A DNA stretch of 64,000 nt from Clostridia bacterium (GTDB taxonomy: Bacteria > Bacillota > Clostridia > Christensenellales > Aristaeellaceae). The notes under the pieces were generated by a model. The model saw only the letters and a list, made by a program, of their open reading frames with translations, was not told the origin of the DNA and made no database searches. The number at the start of each line of letters is the position of its first letter. Position 1 is the first letter of the stretch. The translations under genes and the position numbers were made by a program. The stretch covers positions 1 to 64,000 of the forward strand of contig JAUMVG010000006.1 in the NCBI GenBank assembly GCA_030530315.1, read 5' to 3'. This document shows positions 1 to 8,675 of this stretch, in pieces.

Positions 1-936
1 GCTGCTGGAGCGGCTGGAGGAGCCGCCAAAGGAGGAACGGCTGCTGGAGGAGCCGAAGGACGACGAACGTCCACTGGAGGAGCCGAAGGAGGAATGTCCC
101 ACTCCCCCGGAGGACCAGCTCGAGGAACTCCTGTAGGGGGTGTGGTACACCGTGCGGGTGGGCCGGTAACCGATGCCCATGGGCGGCGGCGGAGGCGGCG
201 GCATGATGACCGCCGTGCGCCTGGCGCGTCTGCCCTTGCTGAGCGATACCACGGTGATGATCAGCACCACGAACAATATCAGCAAAATGAAGTCGAAATA
301 TCCGCCGTCGTCGCGGCCGCTCTGGTCGGCCTGGATCCTGCGGGAGCCGTTGTAGCCCCCGAAGTTCTCCACCGCGCTGTTGGCAGAGACGTAGGCCCGG
401 TAGTCGGCCACACCCTGGGCGGTGGTCACATCGGCGTTATAGGTGTCCGAGATGCGGGTGAACACGGCCTCGAAGAACTTCTTCACGCCGCTCTCGTAGT
501 TCTTGGCGGCGAAGTCGTCCTCCAGGTACTGGTCATAGTAGCCCTTGATGGTGCCCGCGGAGAACCTGCTGTTCAGGCCGGAGCCGGGAAGCGCGTAGTA
601 GTCGTCGTCCCCGATGGCAAGCAGCAGCAGGAAGCCGTTGTTCTTGGAGGCGTCGCCGATGCCCCAGTCGTTGAACAGGTCATAGGCATAGTCGTCGATG
701 CTCTCGCGGCCCGTGCTGTCCACCGTGACGACGACGATCTGCGCGCCGCAGGCCTCATACAGCAGCTTGTTGGAGAAGTAGATCTCCCCCTCCAGCGCCT
801 CGCTGAGCACGTTGGCGTTGTCCAGATAGTAGAAATCCGTGCCGGCGGAGACCACCTTCGCCAGCGCCGGGGCGCACAGCAGCGCCAGCAGCAACGCCGC
901 CGACATGAGCACCCTCAGGGATCTTCTGAATTTCAT
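1..936 (-). CDS. TPM-domain membrane protein (partial, runs off the window start)
   Basis: The 312 codons seen begin at an ATG with GGAGG at 943-947. Residues 1-26 are a signal peptide ending in ALA. A TPM (YgcG-like) domain follows, then a membrane segment at about 212-232. The rest is a Ser/Gly/Phe/Arg-rich low-complexity tail from about residue 257 that is still open at the window edge. TPM proteins are envelope proteins often encoded beside LemA, and a LemA-type gene lies 34 bp upstream, so the two are almost certainly co-transcribed. The family assignment is by sequence feel (the run after the signal peptide and the tail composition). The function in this organism is unknown. Confidence 0.75.
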   Translation of the reverse strand, partial: MKFRRSLRVLMSAALLLALLCAPALAKVVSAGTDFYYLDNANVLSEALEGEIYFSNKLLYEACGAQIVVVTVDSTGRESIDDYAYDLFNDWGIGDASKNNGFLLLLAIGDDDYYALPGSGLNSRFSAGTIKGYYDQYLEDDFAAKNYESGVKKFFEAVFTRISDTYNADVTTAQGVADYRAYVSANSAVENFGGYNGSRRIQADQSGRDDGGYFDFILLILFVVLIITVVSLSKGRRARRTAVIMPPPPPPPMGIGYRPTRTVYHTPYRSSSSWSSGGVGHSSFGSSSGRSSSFGSSSSRSSFGGSSSRSSS

Positions 937-970
937 TTTGAACCTCCAAACAGACTTTCGGAGCGCGCTC

Positions 971-1525
971 TCAGCCCTCGAAGGTGTTCAGCGCGCCCTG
1001 GCCGCTGATGCCGGCCACCAGGCTTCCGGGGAAGCCCGCGACCAGGCGGTTGAAGCGCGCCGCCAGCCCATGGTACTCGTCGTGTCGGATCAGGTCGTCG
1101 CAGCCCCAGAAGTCGTCGTAGGCGACCTTGAAGTTGGTGAAATCACTGCCCTGGACGGCGCGGTACATGGCGTCATACAGGCTGTCCACGGCGGTCTTCA
1201 TCGCCACGTAGGCCTCATAGCGGGCGTCGATGGATTCCTCCGACGCCAGCGCGTCGGCCAACTCCTCCACCTTGTCGATCACCGGGGAATCCTCCATGTG
1301 CAGCCGTGCCTCGGAAACCATCAGCCGGGCGTTCTCCGCGGCGGAGTCCAGATAGGCGTCCATGCTGTGGCGGGTGGACAGGCTGGTGTCGGCGCCGCGA
1401 TCATAGACCGTCAACACCTTGGCGCGCTCCCGGGCAAGCCCAATGCTGCCGAACCCGAAGATGCTCACCAGCACGCAGACCGCCAGCACCACGACGGCCA
1501 CCTTTCGATTTTCCGAAAAACGCAT
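971..1525 (-). CDS. lemA: LemA family protein
   Basis: A 184-residue protein with an N-terminal membrane anchor (about residues 9-28) followed by a long helical region. The C-terminal ARFNRLVAGFPGSLVAG stretch (about 155-171) is the family's most recognisable part. The ATG has AGGAG upstream. It sits between TelA and the TPM protein on the same strand, an association typical of LemA. The molecular function of LemA is not established. The extracytoplasmic helical bundle and its TPM partner suggest a role in envelope maintenance. Confidence 0.75.
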   Translation of the reverse strand: MRFSENRKVAVVVLAVCVLVSIFGFGSIGLARERAKVLTVYDRGADTSLSTRHSMDAYLDSAAENARLMVSEARLHMEDSPVIDKVEELADALASEESIDARYEAYVAMKTAVDSLYDAMYRAVQGSDFTNFKVAYDDFWGCDDLIRHDEYHGLAARFNRLVAGFPGSLVAGISGQGALNTFEG

Positions 1526-1599
1526 ATCGACCGCTCCTCTCGCCGCCCGGCAGCGCCTGCGCGCCTCCGATGCGGAACAGATTCAACGATGGCCGTCCC

Positions 1600-1623
1600 C
1601 CGCCGCACCTTAAGGCGCGGCGG
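1600..1623 (-). other. GC-rich hairpin between telA and lemA
   Basis: Inverted repeat CCGCCGC ... GCGGCGG (1600-1606 and 1617-1623), with a further CC/GG pairing inside, lies in the 124-bp gap after telA. No U-run follows it on the minus strand, so it looks more like a partial attenuator or mRNA-processing hairpin than a strong terminator. Confidence 0.35.
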
Positions 1624-1649
1624 AAGGGACGACCGCAAATGGCAGGCTA

Positions 1650-2831
1650 TCAGGGACGGACCTCCAGGATCTTCGCCCGCAGCTCGCCCTCGATGCTGGC
1701 CAGCTCGGCCTCGGCGGCGCGGCGCTTCTCCTTGCCCTGCTGCTGGATCTCGAGCACCTCATCCATGGTGTCGATGAGCAGCTTGTTGGTGTGCTTCAGG
1801 GTCTCGATGTCCACCATGCCGCGCTCGGCCTCCCTGGCGGTCTCGACGGTCGCCATGTGCAGCTTCTCGGCGTTCTTGGTGAGCAGGTCGTTGGTCAGGT
1901 CGGTCACCGCGCGCTGCGCCTTCATGGCGTTCTCGGTGTGGGCCAGGCCCAGGGCCAGCACCATCTGGCTCTTCCACAGCGGGATGGTGTTCACCAGGGA
2001 GGTCTGGATCTTCTCGGCCATGATCTGGTTGCTGGACTGGATCAGGCGGATCTGGGGCGCCATCTGGATGGAGATGTTGCGGGTCAGCTCCAGGTCATAC
2101 AGCTTCTTTTCGAAGCGATCCGCCTTGTCGGCCAGGTCCTTGGCCGCTTGGGCATCCTCGGGCAAGCCGGAGGCCGCCGCCTTGTCGCGGGCCGCCTGCA
2201 CCTCGGTGGCGCGGAAGGACTCCAGGCGCTTCTTGCCGGCCACGATGTACATGGACAACTCCTTGAAGTACACCAGGTTCTGGTCGTACAGCTTGTCCAG
2301 CATGGCGATATCCTTCAGCAGCTGAATCTGATGCTGCTCCAGGCCCTCGACGATCTTGTTGACGTTGACCTCGGTGTGGTCGTACTTCGCCTTCAGCAGC
2401 TCCAGGTTGTTGACCTGCTTCTTGAACAGGCCGAACAGGCCGCCCTTCTCCTCCTTGTCGGTGTCGAAGTTCTTCAGCTCCACCACCAGGTTGGAGATCA
2501 TGTTGCCGACCTCGTCCAGGTCCTTGGTCTGCACGTTCTTCAGGGCCGCGTCGGAGAACTGGGAGATGTTCTGCTGGGCGGCGGCGCCGTAGGAGAACAC
2601 CAGGTTGCTGTCGCGCACGTCGATCTTCTCGGCGAACTCGTCGATCATCTGCTGCTCTTCGTCGGAGAAGCTCTGCATCTGCAGGGTCGCCTGCTGCACT
2701 TCCTTCTGCACATTGGCTTCAGCCTGCTCCAGCGCCTCGGTCGCCTGCACAGCCGCCTGAACGGCGCTGTCCAGCTCGTGCTTGTTCTCGTCCTCGAAGG
2801 GTTCCAGGGTGAGCTTGATTCCGTCTGCCAT
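1650..2831 (-). CDS. telA: Toxic anion resistance protein TelA
   Basis: A 393-residue TelA/YaaN-family cytoplasmic protein, close to the family's usual length. It is largely helical with long coiled-coil stretches rich in Glu, Gln and Lys. It starts at an ATG preceded by GGAGG. The family was named for tellurite and nisin tolerance, but its biochemical activity is unknown. It follows an XpaC-type gene by 54 bp, the same pairing as xpaC-yaaN in Bacillus subtilis, which strengthens both assignments. Likely transcribed from the promoter at 3674-3702. Confidence 0.9.
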   Translation of the reverse strand: MADGIKLTLEPFEDENKHELDSAVQAAVQATEALEQAEANVQKEVQQATLQMQSFSDEEQQMIDEFAEKIDVRDSNLVFSYGAAAQQNISQFSDAALKNVQTKDLDEVGNMISNLVVELKNFDTDKEEKGGLFGLFKKQVNNLELLKAKYDHTEVNVNKIVEGLEQHQIQLLKDIAMLDKLYDQNLVYFKELSMYIVAGKKRLESFRATEVQAARDKAAASGLPEDAQAAKDLADKADRFEKKLYDLELTRNISIQMAPQIRLIQSSNQIMAEKIQTSLVNTIPLWKSQMVLALGLAHTENAMKAQRAVTDLTNDLLTKNAEKLHMATVETAREAERGMVDIETLKHTNKLLIDTMDEVLEIQQQGKEKRRAAEAELASIEGELRAKILEVRP

Positions 2832-2885
2832 GATGATTACCTCCTACATTATTCCTGTCGTATGGGTTGTGGAATGAACTTGCTG

Positions 2886-3641
2886 TCAGTGACCTCCGAG
2901 GGTCAGCTTGATGCCCTCCTTGGTGGTCTTCTCGGTTTCGGCCGGAGCCTTCGCCGCGCCGCCCGCGGCCTGCTTCGCCGTGTCGGTGACGGCCTCGTAG
3001 ATGGAGTTCATCTCCGTCTTGATCAGGTTGTCGCCGGTGAGCATGGTCTGCATCACCTTGATCTCGGCGTCGATGTCCATCTCGTCGTCCTTGTACAGGT
3101 TGTCCGCGCACTTGTCGAAGGCGTCGGCGGCCAGGCCGAGGCTGCTCTCGATGGTGCGCATCGCGGACTGGATGTTTTCGCCCTTGGTGGAGGCGTTCAT
3201 CAGCACCTGGTACTGCTCCATCAGCTTTTCAGAGGTGGGCAGGTAGTAGTTCATGAAGCGGCGCACCAGCGCAACCTTGCGCGGGTCGCGGCCCAGCTCC
3301 CTGAAGATCTGCTCGCCTGAGGTGTACATCCTGTCCAGGTTCCGGCTGATCTCCGGGTCCGGAATGGCCTCGTTGGCCTTGCGCAGGTTTTCCAGGCGCT
3401 CCCGGGCCTTGGCGATCTCCCGGTCCACGGCCGCGTCGCCGGTCTCGATCTTCTCCTGGACTTCAACGTCGCGCCCCGGGAACAGCTTGCTCGTCCCGAA
3501 ATAGGCCGCCGCCGACAAAGCCGCCGTCACCAGCAGCCCGCCGATGCCCAGCAGGAACTTCGGGGCGATGAGCCCCACCAGCAGCCATACCGCCGCCGCG
3601 ATATAGATTGGAATCGCCGACTTGAAGTGTACCTTCTTCAT
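2886..3641 (-). CDS. xpaC: XpaC-like membrane protein (5-bromo-4-chloroindolyl phosphate hydrolysis family)
   Basis: A 251-residue protein with two closely spaced N-terminal membrane segments (about 9-26 and 30-48), then a cytoplasmic helical domain. This is the layout of the XpaC family, which neighbours TelA in many Bacillota. The ATG is preceded by AGGAGG. It is the first gene of a probable xpaC-telA-lemA-TPM operon. Despite the family name, a true phosphatase role is doubtful. The partnership with TelA suggests a membrane-stress or envelope function. Confidence 0.8.
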   Translation of the reverse strand: MKKVHFKSAIPIYIAAAVWLLVGLIAPKFLLGIGGLLVTAALSAAAYFGTSKLFPGRDVEVQEKIETGDAAVDREIAKARERLENLRKANEAIPDPEISRNLDRMYTSGEQIFRELGRDPRKVALVRRFMNYYLPTSEKLMEQYQVLMNASTKGENIQSAMRTIESSLGLAADAFDKCADNLYKDDEMDIDAEIKVMQTMLTGDNLIKTEMNSIYEAVTDTAKQAAGGAAKAPAETEKTTKEGIKLTLGGH

Positions 3642-3673
3642 CGCAATGCCTCCTGTCCGCCTGTATCATATTT

Positions 3674-3702
3674 ATTGTACGTCATTTTGCCGCCATTGAC
3701 AA
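3674..3702 (-). promoter_or_regulatory. Sigma-A promoter of the xpaC-telA-lemA-TPM operon
   Basis: Minus-strand -35 TTGTCA (3697-3702) and -10 TACAAT (3674-3679) with a 17-bp spacer, about 33 bp upstream of the xpaC start. Confidence 0.7.
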
Positions 3703-3734
3703 GCGTTCCACGCCAAAAGGCGGAAATTTTGCCC

Positions 3735-4505
3735 TCAACCGTCCGTCTCCGGGGCCGTGATGTCCAGCTCCACCGGGCAGTGGTCGCTGCCCATGACCTG
3801 CGGGTGGATCTTCGCGTCGACCATCCTCTCCTCCAGCTTCCGGGAGACGATGAAGTAGTCGATGCGCCACCCCGCGTTCCTGGAGCGCGCGCCGCCGATG
3901 TAGCTCCACCAGCTGTAGGCGCCGGTGACCTCCGGGTAGAAGTGGCGGAAGCTGTCGATGAAGCCCGCCTCCAAAAGCTCGGTCATCTTGCCGCGCTCCT
4001 GGTCGGTGAAGCCCGCGTTCATGCGGTTGGTCTTGGGGTTCTTCAGGTCGATCTCCTCGTGGGCCACGTTCAAATCGCCGGTGAGGATCACGGGCTTGAC
4101 CGCATCCAGCTTCACCAGGTAGTCCCTGAAGTCGTCTTCCCACTGCATGCGGTAGTCCAGCCGCTTCAATTCGTTCTGGGAGTTCGGCGTGTAGCAGCAC
4201 ACCAGGTAAAACGCCTCGAATTCGCAGGTGATCACGCGGCCCTCGTGGTCATGCTCGTCGATGCCGATGCCGTATTGAACGGACTTCATCGGCACCCTGC
4301 TGAACACCGCCGTGCCGGAATAGCCCTTTTTGTCGGCGCAATAGAATACCTGTTCGTAGCCCGGCAGGTCCACGTCGCACTGGCCCTTCTGCATCTTGAT
4401 CTCCTGCAGGCAGATCACGTCCGCGTCCAGCGCGGCGATGCTTTCATAGAAGCCCTTCTTGATCACCGCCCTCAGGCCGTTGACGTTCCAGGATATCATT
4501 TTCAT
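3735..4505 (-). CDS. xth: Exodeoxyribonuclease III
   Basis: A 256-residue AP endonuclease / 3'-5' exonuclease of the ExoIII (EEP) fold, acting in base-excision repair. Motifs visible are SWNVNG at 5-10, the metal-binding Glu in LQEIK (E35), GDLNVAHEEID in the middle, and the catalytic SDH (residues 240-242) near the C-terminus. The start is set by the family's typical MKxISWNVNG opening. An in-frame ATG at 4553 would add 16 residues but lacks a ribosome-binding site. The promoter at 4581-4609 is upstream, divergent from the inositol-phosphatase-like gene. Confidence 0.93.
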   Translation of the reverse strand: MKMISWNVNGLRAVIKKGFYESIAALDADVICLQEIKMQKGQCDVDLPGYEQVFYCADKKGYSGTAVFSRVPMKSVQYGIGIDEHDHEGRVITCEFEAFYLVCCYTPNSQNELKRLDYRMQWEDDFRDYLVKLDAVKPVILTGDLNVAHEEIDLKNPKTNRMNAGFTDQERGKMTELLEAGFIDSFRHFYPEVTGAYSWWSYIGGARSRNAGWRIDYFIVSRKLEERMVDAKIHPQVMGSDHCPVELDITAPETDG

Positions 4506-4580
4506 GAAGATAACACCGTCCAAGCCGATTCTGTAATATTTCCGCTGTATCATGGAACCATAATACACCATTGTATTTGG

Positions 4581-4609
4581 ATTATAGCACAAAAAAGTCA
4601 TTTTGCCAA
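4581..4609 (-). promoter_or_regulatory. Sigma-A promoter of the exonuclease III gene
   Basis: Minus-strand TTGGCA (4604-4609), 17-bp spacer, TATAAT (4581-4586). The expected transcript start leaves about 70 nt of leader before the ATG at 4505. Confidence 0.75.
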
Positions 4610-4637
4610 CACATTTCAGCCAGGAGATGAATTTTGT

Positions 4638-5405
4638 ATGGATTTCAGCGAAAAGGCCCGCCTGGCCGAGCGCGCGGCCCGCGCCGCGGGCGAGATGCTG
4701 GAGCACCACGGCGCCTTCACGGTGCGCCGCAAGAGCGAGAACGACTTCGTGACGGAGATGGACTTCAAGAGCGAATCCCTGATCCGCGAGGCGCTGCTTT
4801 CCGCCTGCCCCGAGGACGAGTTCTTCGGCGAGGAGACCGGCGGCGCGTCCAGGGCCGAGGGCCGCTGGGTGGTGGACCCCATCGACGGCACGGCCAACTT
4901 CATGCGCGGCCAGCGGCTGTACACCATCTCCATCGCCTACGAGCACGCCGGCGAGCTGGTCGTGGGCTGCGTCTACTGCCCCGGCACGGAGGAGCTGTTC
5001 CTGGCCGAGCGCGGCAAGGGCGCGACGCTGAACGGCAGGCCCATCCATGTCTCCGGCGTGGACGCGCTGCGCAACAGCCTGATCCACCTGGGCTTTGGCC
5101 ACCGGGACCCCAAATGCCTGGAGCGCACGCTGGCCCTGTTTCCCCGCATGATCGCCTCCATCAGCGACGTGCGCCGCTCCGGCACCGCCGCCTACGACGT
5201 GTGCTCCGTGGCCGCCGGCCGGGCGGAGGCCTTCGTGGAGCTGGGGCTGAACCTGTACGACTACGCCGCGGGCTACGTGATCCTCACCGAGGCCGGCGGG
5301 CGCTTCTCCGGCTGGGACGACGGCGAGGACGGCCTTGCCTCCGGCAACGTGGTCGCCACCAACGGGCTTCTCCACGAGGCGGTTCGGGGCCTGCTGAGGG
5401 GCTGA
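4638..5405 (+). CDS. Inositol monophosphatase family protein
   Basis: A 255-residue Mg2+-dependent phosphatase of the IMPase/FBPase fold. The metal-binding motifs are intact: GEE at 64-66 and DPIDGT at 80-85. The C-terminal motif, usually WDxAAG, reads YDYAAG here, so the last metal-ligand Asp is kept. The ATG is preceded by AGGAGA (4622-4627). The substrate cannot be read from sequence: inositol-1-phosphate, 3'-phosphoadenosine phosphate or a sugar phosphate are all possible in this family. It stands alone, ending just upstream of the cysS T-box promoter. Confidence 0.88.
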   Translation: MDFSEKARLAERAARAAGEMLEHHGAFTVRRKSENDFVTEMDFKSESLIREALLSACPEDEFFGEETGGASRAEGRWVVDPIDGTANFMRGQRLYTISIAYEHAGELVVGCVYCPGTEELFLAERGKGATLNGRPIHVSGVDALRNSLIHLGFGHRDPKCLERTLALFPRMIASISDVRRSGTAAYDVCSVAAGRAEAFVELGLNLYDYAAGYVILTEAGGRFSGWDDGEDGLASGNVVATNGLLHEAVRGLLRG

Positions 5406-5431
5406 CGCCGCGATTCTTTACCCGGCGGGGC

Positions 5432-5460
5432 TTGACGTTCGCCGGCAATTTGGCTATAAT
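5432..5460 (+). promoter_or_regulatory. Promoter of the cysS T-box leader
   Basis: TTGACG (5432-5437), 17-bp spacer, perfect TATAAT (5455-5460). Transcription should start near 5467, exactly at the beginning of the T-box leader. Confidence 0.85.
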
Positions 5461-5466
5461 GGCTCC

Positions 5467-5685
5467 ATCAGCGATGACCGGGAGGAGTAAGCGACCATTC
5501 CCCACCCCGAGAGAGGCGGACACGGCTGGAAGCCGCCGGTGGGAGATCGCCGAAGCGTGCGCCCGGGAGCTTTCGCGCCGAACACGTATAGGCGCGGACG
5601 GTTCGCCCCGTTACCGGCGATCGAGTAAAAAACAGAGTGGAACCGCGGCCACGCCTCTGTCAAGGGGGCATGGCCGCGTTATTTT
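5467..5685 (+). promoter_or_regulatory. T-box riboswitch, Cys specifier
   Basis: A T-box leader ahead of cysS. Stem I has the AGAGAG bulge motif (5510-5515). The specifier candidate is TGC (5558-5560), placed six bases before GAGC as in other T-boxes. The T-box motif AGAGTGGAACCGCGG spans 5634-5648. In the UGGN position the variable base is A, which pairs with the U73 discriminator of tRNA-Cys, agreeing with the TGC specifier and the downstream gene. The competing terminator is at 5644-5685. Uncharged tRNA-Cys should stabilise the antiterminator and turn cysS on. Confidence 0.93.
5644..5685 (+). terminator. Regulated terminator of the cysS T-box
   Basis: Stem CGCGGCCA (5644-5651) with TGGCCGCG (5671-5678), followed by TTATTTT. 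Its 5' arm overlaps the T-box sequence, as required for mutually exclusive antiterminator and terminator folds. Confidence 0.85.
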
Positions 5686-5730
5686 GCCCGCGCCGCAAGC
5701 GGCACCGGGCGACATCAGGAGGAAGAAGCC

Positions 5731-7149
5731 ATGAAGCAGATGATGATCTACAACACGCTGTCCCGCAAGAAGGAACCCTTCGTACCGGTGCATGAGGGCA
5801 AGTGCGGCATCTATGCCTGCGGCCCCACGGTCTACAACTATTTCCACATCGGCAACGCCCGCCCGTTCATCATCTTTGACACGCTGCGCCGGTTCATGAC
5901 CCACCTGGGCTACGAAGTGACCTTCGTTCAGAACTTCACGGACATCGACGACAAGATGATCAAGCGGGCCAACGAGGAGGGCACCACCGTCGAGGCCATC
6001 GCCAACAAGTACATCGAGGAGTATTTCAAGGACGCCGAGGCCATCGGCGTGCGCAAAGCGGACGTGCATCCCCGGGCCACCAAGCACATCGGCGAGATCA
6101 TCGGCCTGATCAAGAAGCTGGAGTTCAAGAGCCTGGCCTATCGCGCCGAGAACGGCGACGTCTACTTCGATACCCAGGCCTGGCGCAGCAACTACGGCAG
6201 GCTCATCGGCCAGGACCTGGACGACCTGGAGTCCGGCGCCCGCGTGGAGGTGGGCGACGTGAAGCGCCACCCGATGGACTTCGCGCTGTGGAAGGCGAAG
6301 AAGCCCGGCGAGCCCTTCTGGAAGAGCCCCTGGGGCGAGGGCCGTCCCGGCTGGCACATCGAGTGCTCCGCCATGTCCATGAAGTACCTGGGCGAGACCT
6401 TCGACATCCACTGCGGCGGCGTGGACCTGATCTTCCCCCATCACGAGAACGAGATCGCCCAGTCCGAGGGCGCCACGGGCAAGCCCTTCGCCAAGTACTG
6501 GATGCACAACGGCCACATCAACGTGGACAACAAGAAGATGTCCAAGTCCGCGGGCAACTTCTTCACCGTGCGGGACATCTCCAAGGAATTCGACCCCGAG
6601 GTGGTGCGCATGTTCATGCTCTCCGCCCAGTACCGCAGCCCCATCAACTTCTCCCGCGACCTGATGGAACAGGCCAAGGCCGGCCTGGAGCGCCTGTACA
6701 CCGCCCGCAACAACGCCCTGTTCGCCCTGGACCACGCCCCGGACCGGGAGCTGAACGCCGAGGAGCAGGCCTTTGTCGAGCGCAGCAAGGGCTTTATGGA
6801 CCAGTTCGACGACGCCATGTGCGACGACCTGAACACCTCCGAAGCCATGGGCGTGCTGTTCGAGTACGTGCGCGACATGAACACCGCGCTGGCCGACGCC
6901 AAGCAGCCCTGCAAGGCCGCCATCGAAGCCGGACTCGCGGCGCTGAACACCATGGCCAGCGACATCCTGGGTCTGCTGATGAAGGAGGCCGACACCGTGC
7001 CCGAGGACATCAAGGCGCTGGTCCAGGCCCGCGTGGAGGCCAAGAAGGCCAGGGATTTCGCCGAGGCCGACCGCATCCGCGCCGAGGTCCTGGAGAAGGG
7101 CTACGTCATCGAGGACACCCCGAAGGGCCCCAAGGTCAAGAAGGCGTAA
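5731..7149 (+). CDS. cysS: Cysteinyl-tRNA synthetase
   Basis: A 472-residue class I aminoacyl-tRNA synthetase that charges tRNA-Cys. The HIGH motif appears as HIGN at 39-42, just after the zinc-ligand Cys30. KMSKS is at 269-273. The middle holds the [10 protein letters not shown] and [12 protein letters not shown] blocks typical of CysRS. The C-terminal helical tRNA-binding part is complete. The ATG has AGGAGG about 8 bp upstream. Expression is controlled by the Cys T-box at 5467-5685, and transcription ends at the hairpin 7166-7195. Confidence 0.97.
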   Translation: MKQMMIYNTLSRKKEPFVPVHEGKCGIYACGPTVYNYFHIGNARPFIIFDTLRRFMTHLGYEVTFVQNFTDIDDKMIKRANEEGTTVEAIANKYIEEYFKDAEAIGVRKADVHPRATKHIGEIIGLIKKLEFKSLAYRAENGDVYFDTQAWRSNYGRLIGQDLDDLESGARVEVGDVKRHPMDFALWKAKKPGEPFWKSPWGEGRPGWHIECSAMSMKYLGETFDIHCGGVDLIFPHHENEIAQSEGATGKPFAKYWMHNGHINVDNKKMSKSAGNFFTVRDISKEFDPEVVRMFMLSAQYRSPINFSRDLMEQAKAGLERLYTARNNALFALDHAPDRELNAEEQAFVERSKGFMDQFDDAMCDDLNTSEAMGVLFEYVRDMNTALADAKQPCKAAIEAGLAALNTMASDILGLLMKEADTVPEDIKALVQARVEAKKARDFAEADRIRAEVLEKGYVIEDTPKGPKVKKA

Positions 7150-7165
7150 GGGTAAAAAGGACAAA

Positions 7166-7195
7166 GCGACGGCAAACAGACTGCCGTCGCTTTTT
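7166..7195 (+). terminator. Intrinsic terminator of cysS
   Basis: GCGACGGC (7166-7173), 9-nt loop, GCCGTCGC (7183-7190), then TTTTT. Confidence 0.9.
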
Positions 7196-7292
7196 GTGCC
7201 GCGCGAATTTCAAATATCGGGTTTCTTTATGAATCTTATGGGAGTAAACGAAGTAATCCTTGACTGGCCTCTGTCAATGCCGTCAGCAGACA

Positions 7293-7394
7293 TAGCGCAC
7301 AGGCTCCTTGCTTCGCAATGCTTGCGCGGACATCGCGCTCAGAGGAACAGGTTTTTCGATTTGTTGTCATCCTGAGCGAAAGCGAAGGATCTTA
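7293..7394. repeat. Composite dispersed repeat between cysS and cbiD
   Basis: Two blocks are recognisable. CTTGCTTCGCAATGCTTGCG (about 7307-7326) is also present, inverted, at 21320-21345. GTCATCCTGAGCGAAAGCG (from 7366) running to GGATCTTA (7394) belongs to the dispersed repeat family seen at 14.6-14.8, 40.1-40.2 and 46.1 kb. Nothing here looks coding. The rest of 7196-7433 shows no other feature. Confidence 0.7.
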
Positions 7395-7433
7395 CGCTTG
7401 AAATTTGAATCCAATATTCCCCCTTCATATGCC

Positions 7434-8570
7434 TCAGCACTTCCACTCAGCGGCCAGCCTTTCGGCGTTGTCGCTCTGCATCAGCACACCCTTCCAGGGC
7501 TCGGCGTTGGTGAAGCAGATGAACCCGATCTCCGTGCCCACGGGAACCTTGCGCTCCAGCGTCGCCTGGATGCGCCTGCCCAGCACCGCCAACACCGGTT
7601 CAAGCAGACCCCGGTCGGTTATCGTTTCCAGCGCCGCGTCGGTGGTCACGCAATTGAGGATGGCTCTCAGCAATTCGATGTCCCCGCAGCACTCCAGGGC
7701 GCAGGCGATCAATGTCTCCATGCGCCCGTCGCCGTAGGCCGAATGGGTGTTATGCAGGCCGATGCCCAGCTTCACCAGCTTTCCGATGTGCCCCACCAGC
7801 AGGATGCGCTTGAAGCCATAACCGACCGCGGCCTCGATGCCGTCGCCAATGAAGTTGCTGACGGAGACCTGCCGGGACATGTCGAGCCCCAGGGTCTCCC
7901 GGGCGAAGGTTTCTCCGTAGTTTCCGGGGCACAGCAGCACGCCCTTGTGGCCCGCCGCGGACAGCACGCTCAGCTCCAGCCTGATGGTGTCCACCAGCGC
8001 GGCGTTGCTCATGGGCTCCACGATGCCGGTGGTACCGATCACCGAGATGCCGCCCACGATGCCGATTCGCGGATTGAAGGTCTTTTTGGCCAGCTCGGCC
8101 CCGTCCGGGATGGATACGGTGATCTTCATGCCGCCGGTATAGCCGTTTTCCGCGCTGATCGCCTCCACCGCCTCGGCGATCATCCGCCGCGGGGTGGAAT
8201 TGATGGCCGCCGCGCCCACGGGCTGGTCCAGCCCCTCCTTGGTGACGCGGCCCACGCCCTCGCCGCCGTCGATTACAATACCGACGTCGGTTTTTTCCGC
8301 TGTCACATAGACCAATATGCCGTTGGTGATATCCGGATCGTCGCCGCTGTCCTTCTGCACGGCACAGCGGGCAAAGCTTTCCCCGATCTCCGGATTCAGG
8401 ATCTCAAGGGTCAGCCGGATCCCCTTGGGGGTGTCCAGCGCGACCTCCTCAACCACCTGTCCGGTCAGCAGCATCCGCGCCGCCGCCTTGGCCGCTCCCG
8501 CCGCGCAGGAGCCGGTGGTATAGCCGCAGCGCATGGTCTTGCCGTTCTTGGTAATGTAGTGGCGAAGCAC
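7434..8570 (-). CDS. cbiD: Cobalt-precorrin-5B (C1)-methyltransferase CbiD
   Basis: A 378-residue enzyme of anaerobic cobalamin biosynthesis that methylates C1 of cobalt-precorrin-5B. The N-terminal RCGYTTGSCAAGAAKAA block is the CbiD signature. I prefer the GTG at 8570, which gives the usual VLRHYIxKNGK opening. A TTG at 8585 would add five residues. It is the last gene of the cbi run, separated from cbiC by 105 bp that contain GGGAATT heptamers. Confidence 0.93.
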   Translation of the reverse strand: MLRHYITKNGKTMRCGYTTGSCAAGAAKAAARMLLTGQVVEEVALDTPKGIRLTLEILNPEIGESFARCAVQKDSGDDPDITNGILVYVTAEKTDVGIVIDGGEGVGRVTKEGLDQPVGAAAINSTPRRMIAEAVEAISAENGYTGGMKITVSIPDGAELAKKTFNPRIGIVGGISVIGTTGIVEPMSNAALVDTIRLELSVLSAAGHKGVLLCPGNYGETFARETLGLDMSRQVSVSNFIGDGIEAAVGYGFKRILLVGHIGKLVKLGIGLHNTHSAYGDGRMETLIACALECCGDIELLRAILNCVTTDAALETITDRGLLEPVLAVLGRRIQATLERKVPVGTEIGFICFTNAEPWKGVLMQSDNAERLAAEWKC

Positions 8571-8650
8571 ACTCCCACCCCACAATCGTCATGGTTGGAC
8601 ACAGATGAGGAGAGTCTATCTAACTCATTCCGTCCCTCACCAGCACAATC

Positions 8651-8673
8651 CAATTCCCAATTCCCAATTCCCA
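8651..8673. repeat. AATTCCC heptamer tandem repeat after cbiC
   Basis: Three tandem CAATTCC/GGGAATT-type heptamers directly downstream of the cbiC stop (stop at 8676-8678). Read on the coding strand they are GGGAATT repeats. The same motif follows the stop of the ATPase gene at 17523-17555. Confidence 0.75.
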
Positions 8674-8675
8674 TC

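Noticed and set aside
4506..5375. Long minus-strand frame fused in-frame to the exonuclease III gene
   Set aside because: It is opposite the inositol-phosphatase-like gene and upstream of the exonuclease promoter at 4581-4609.
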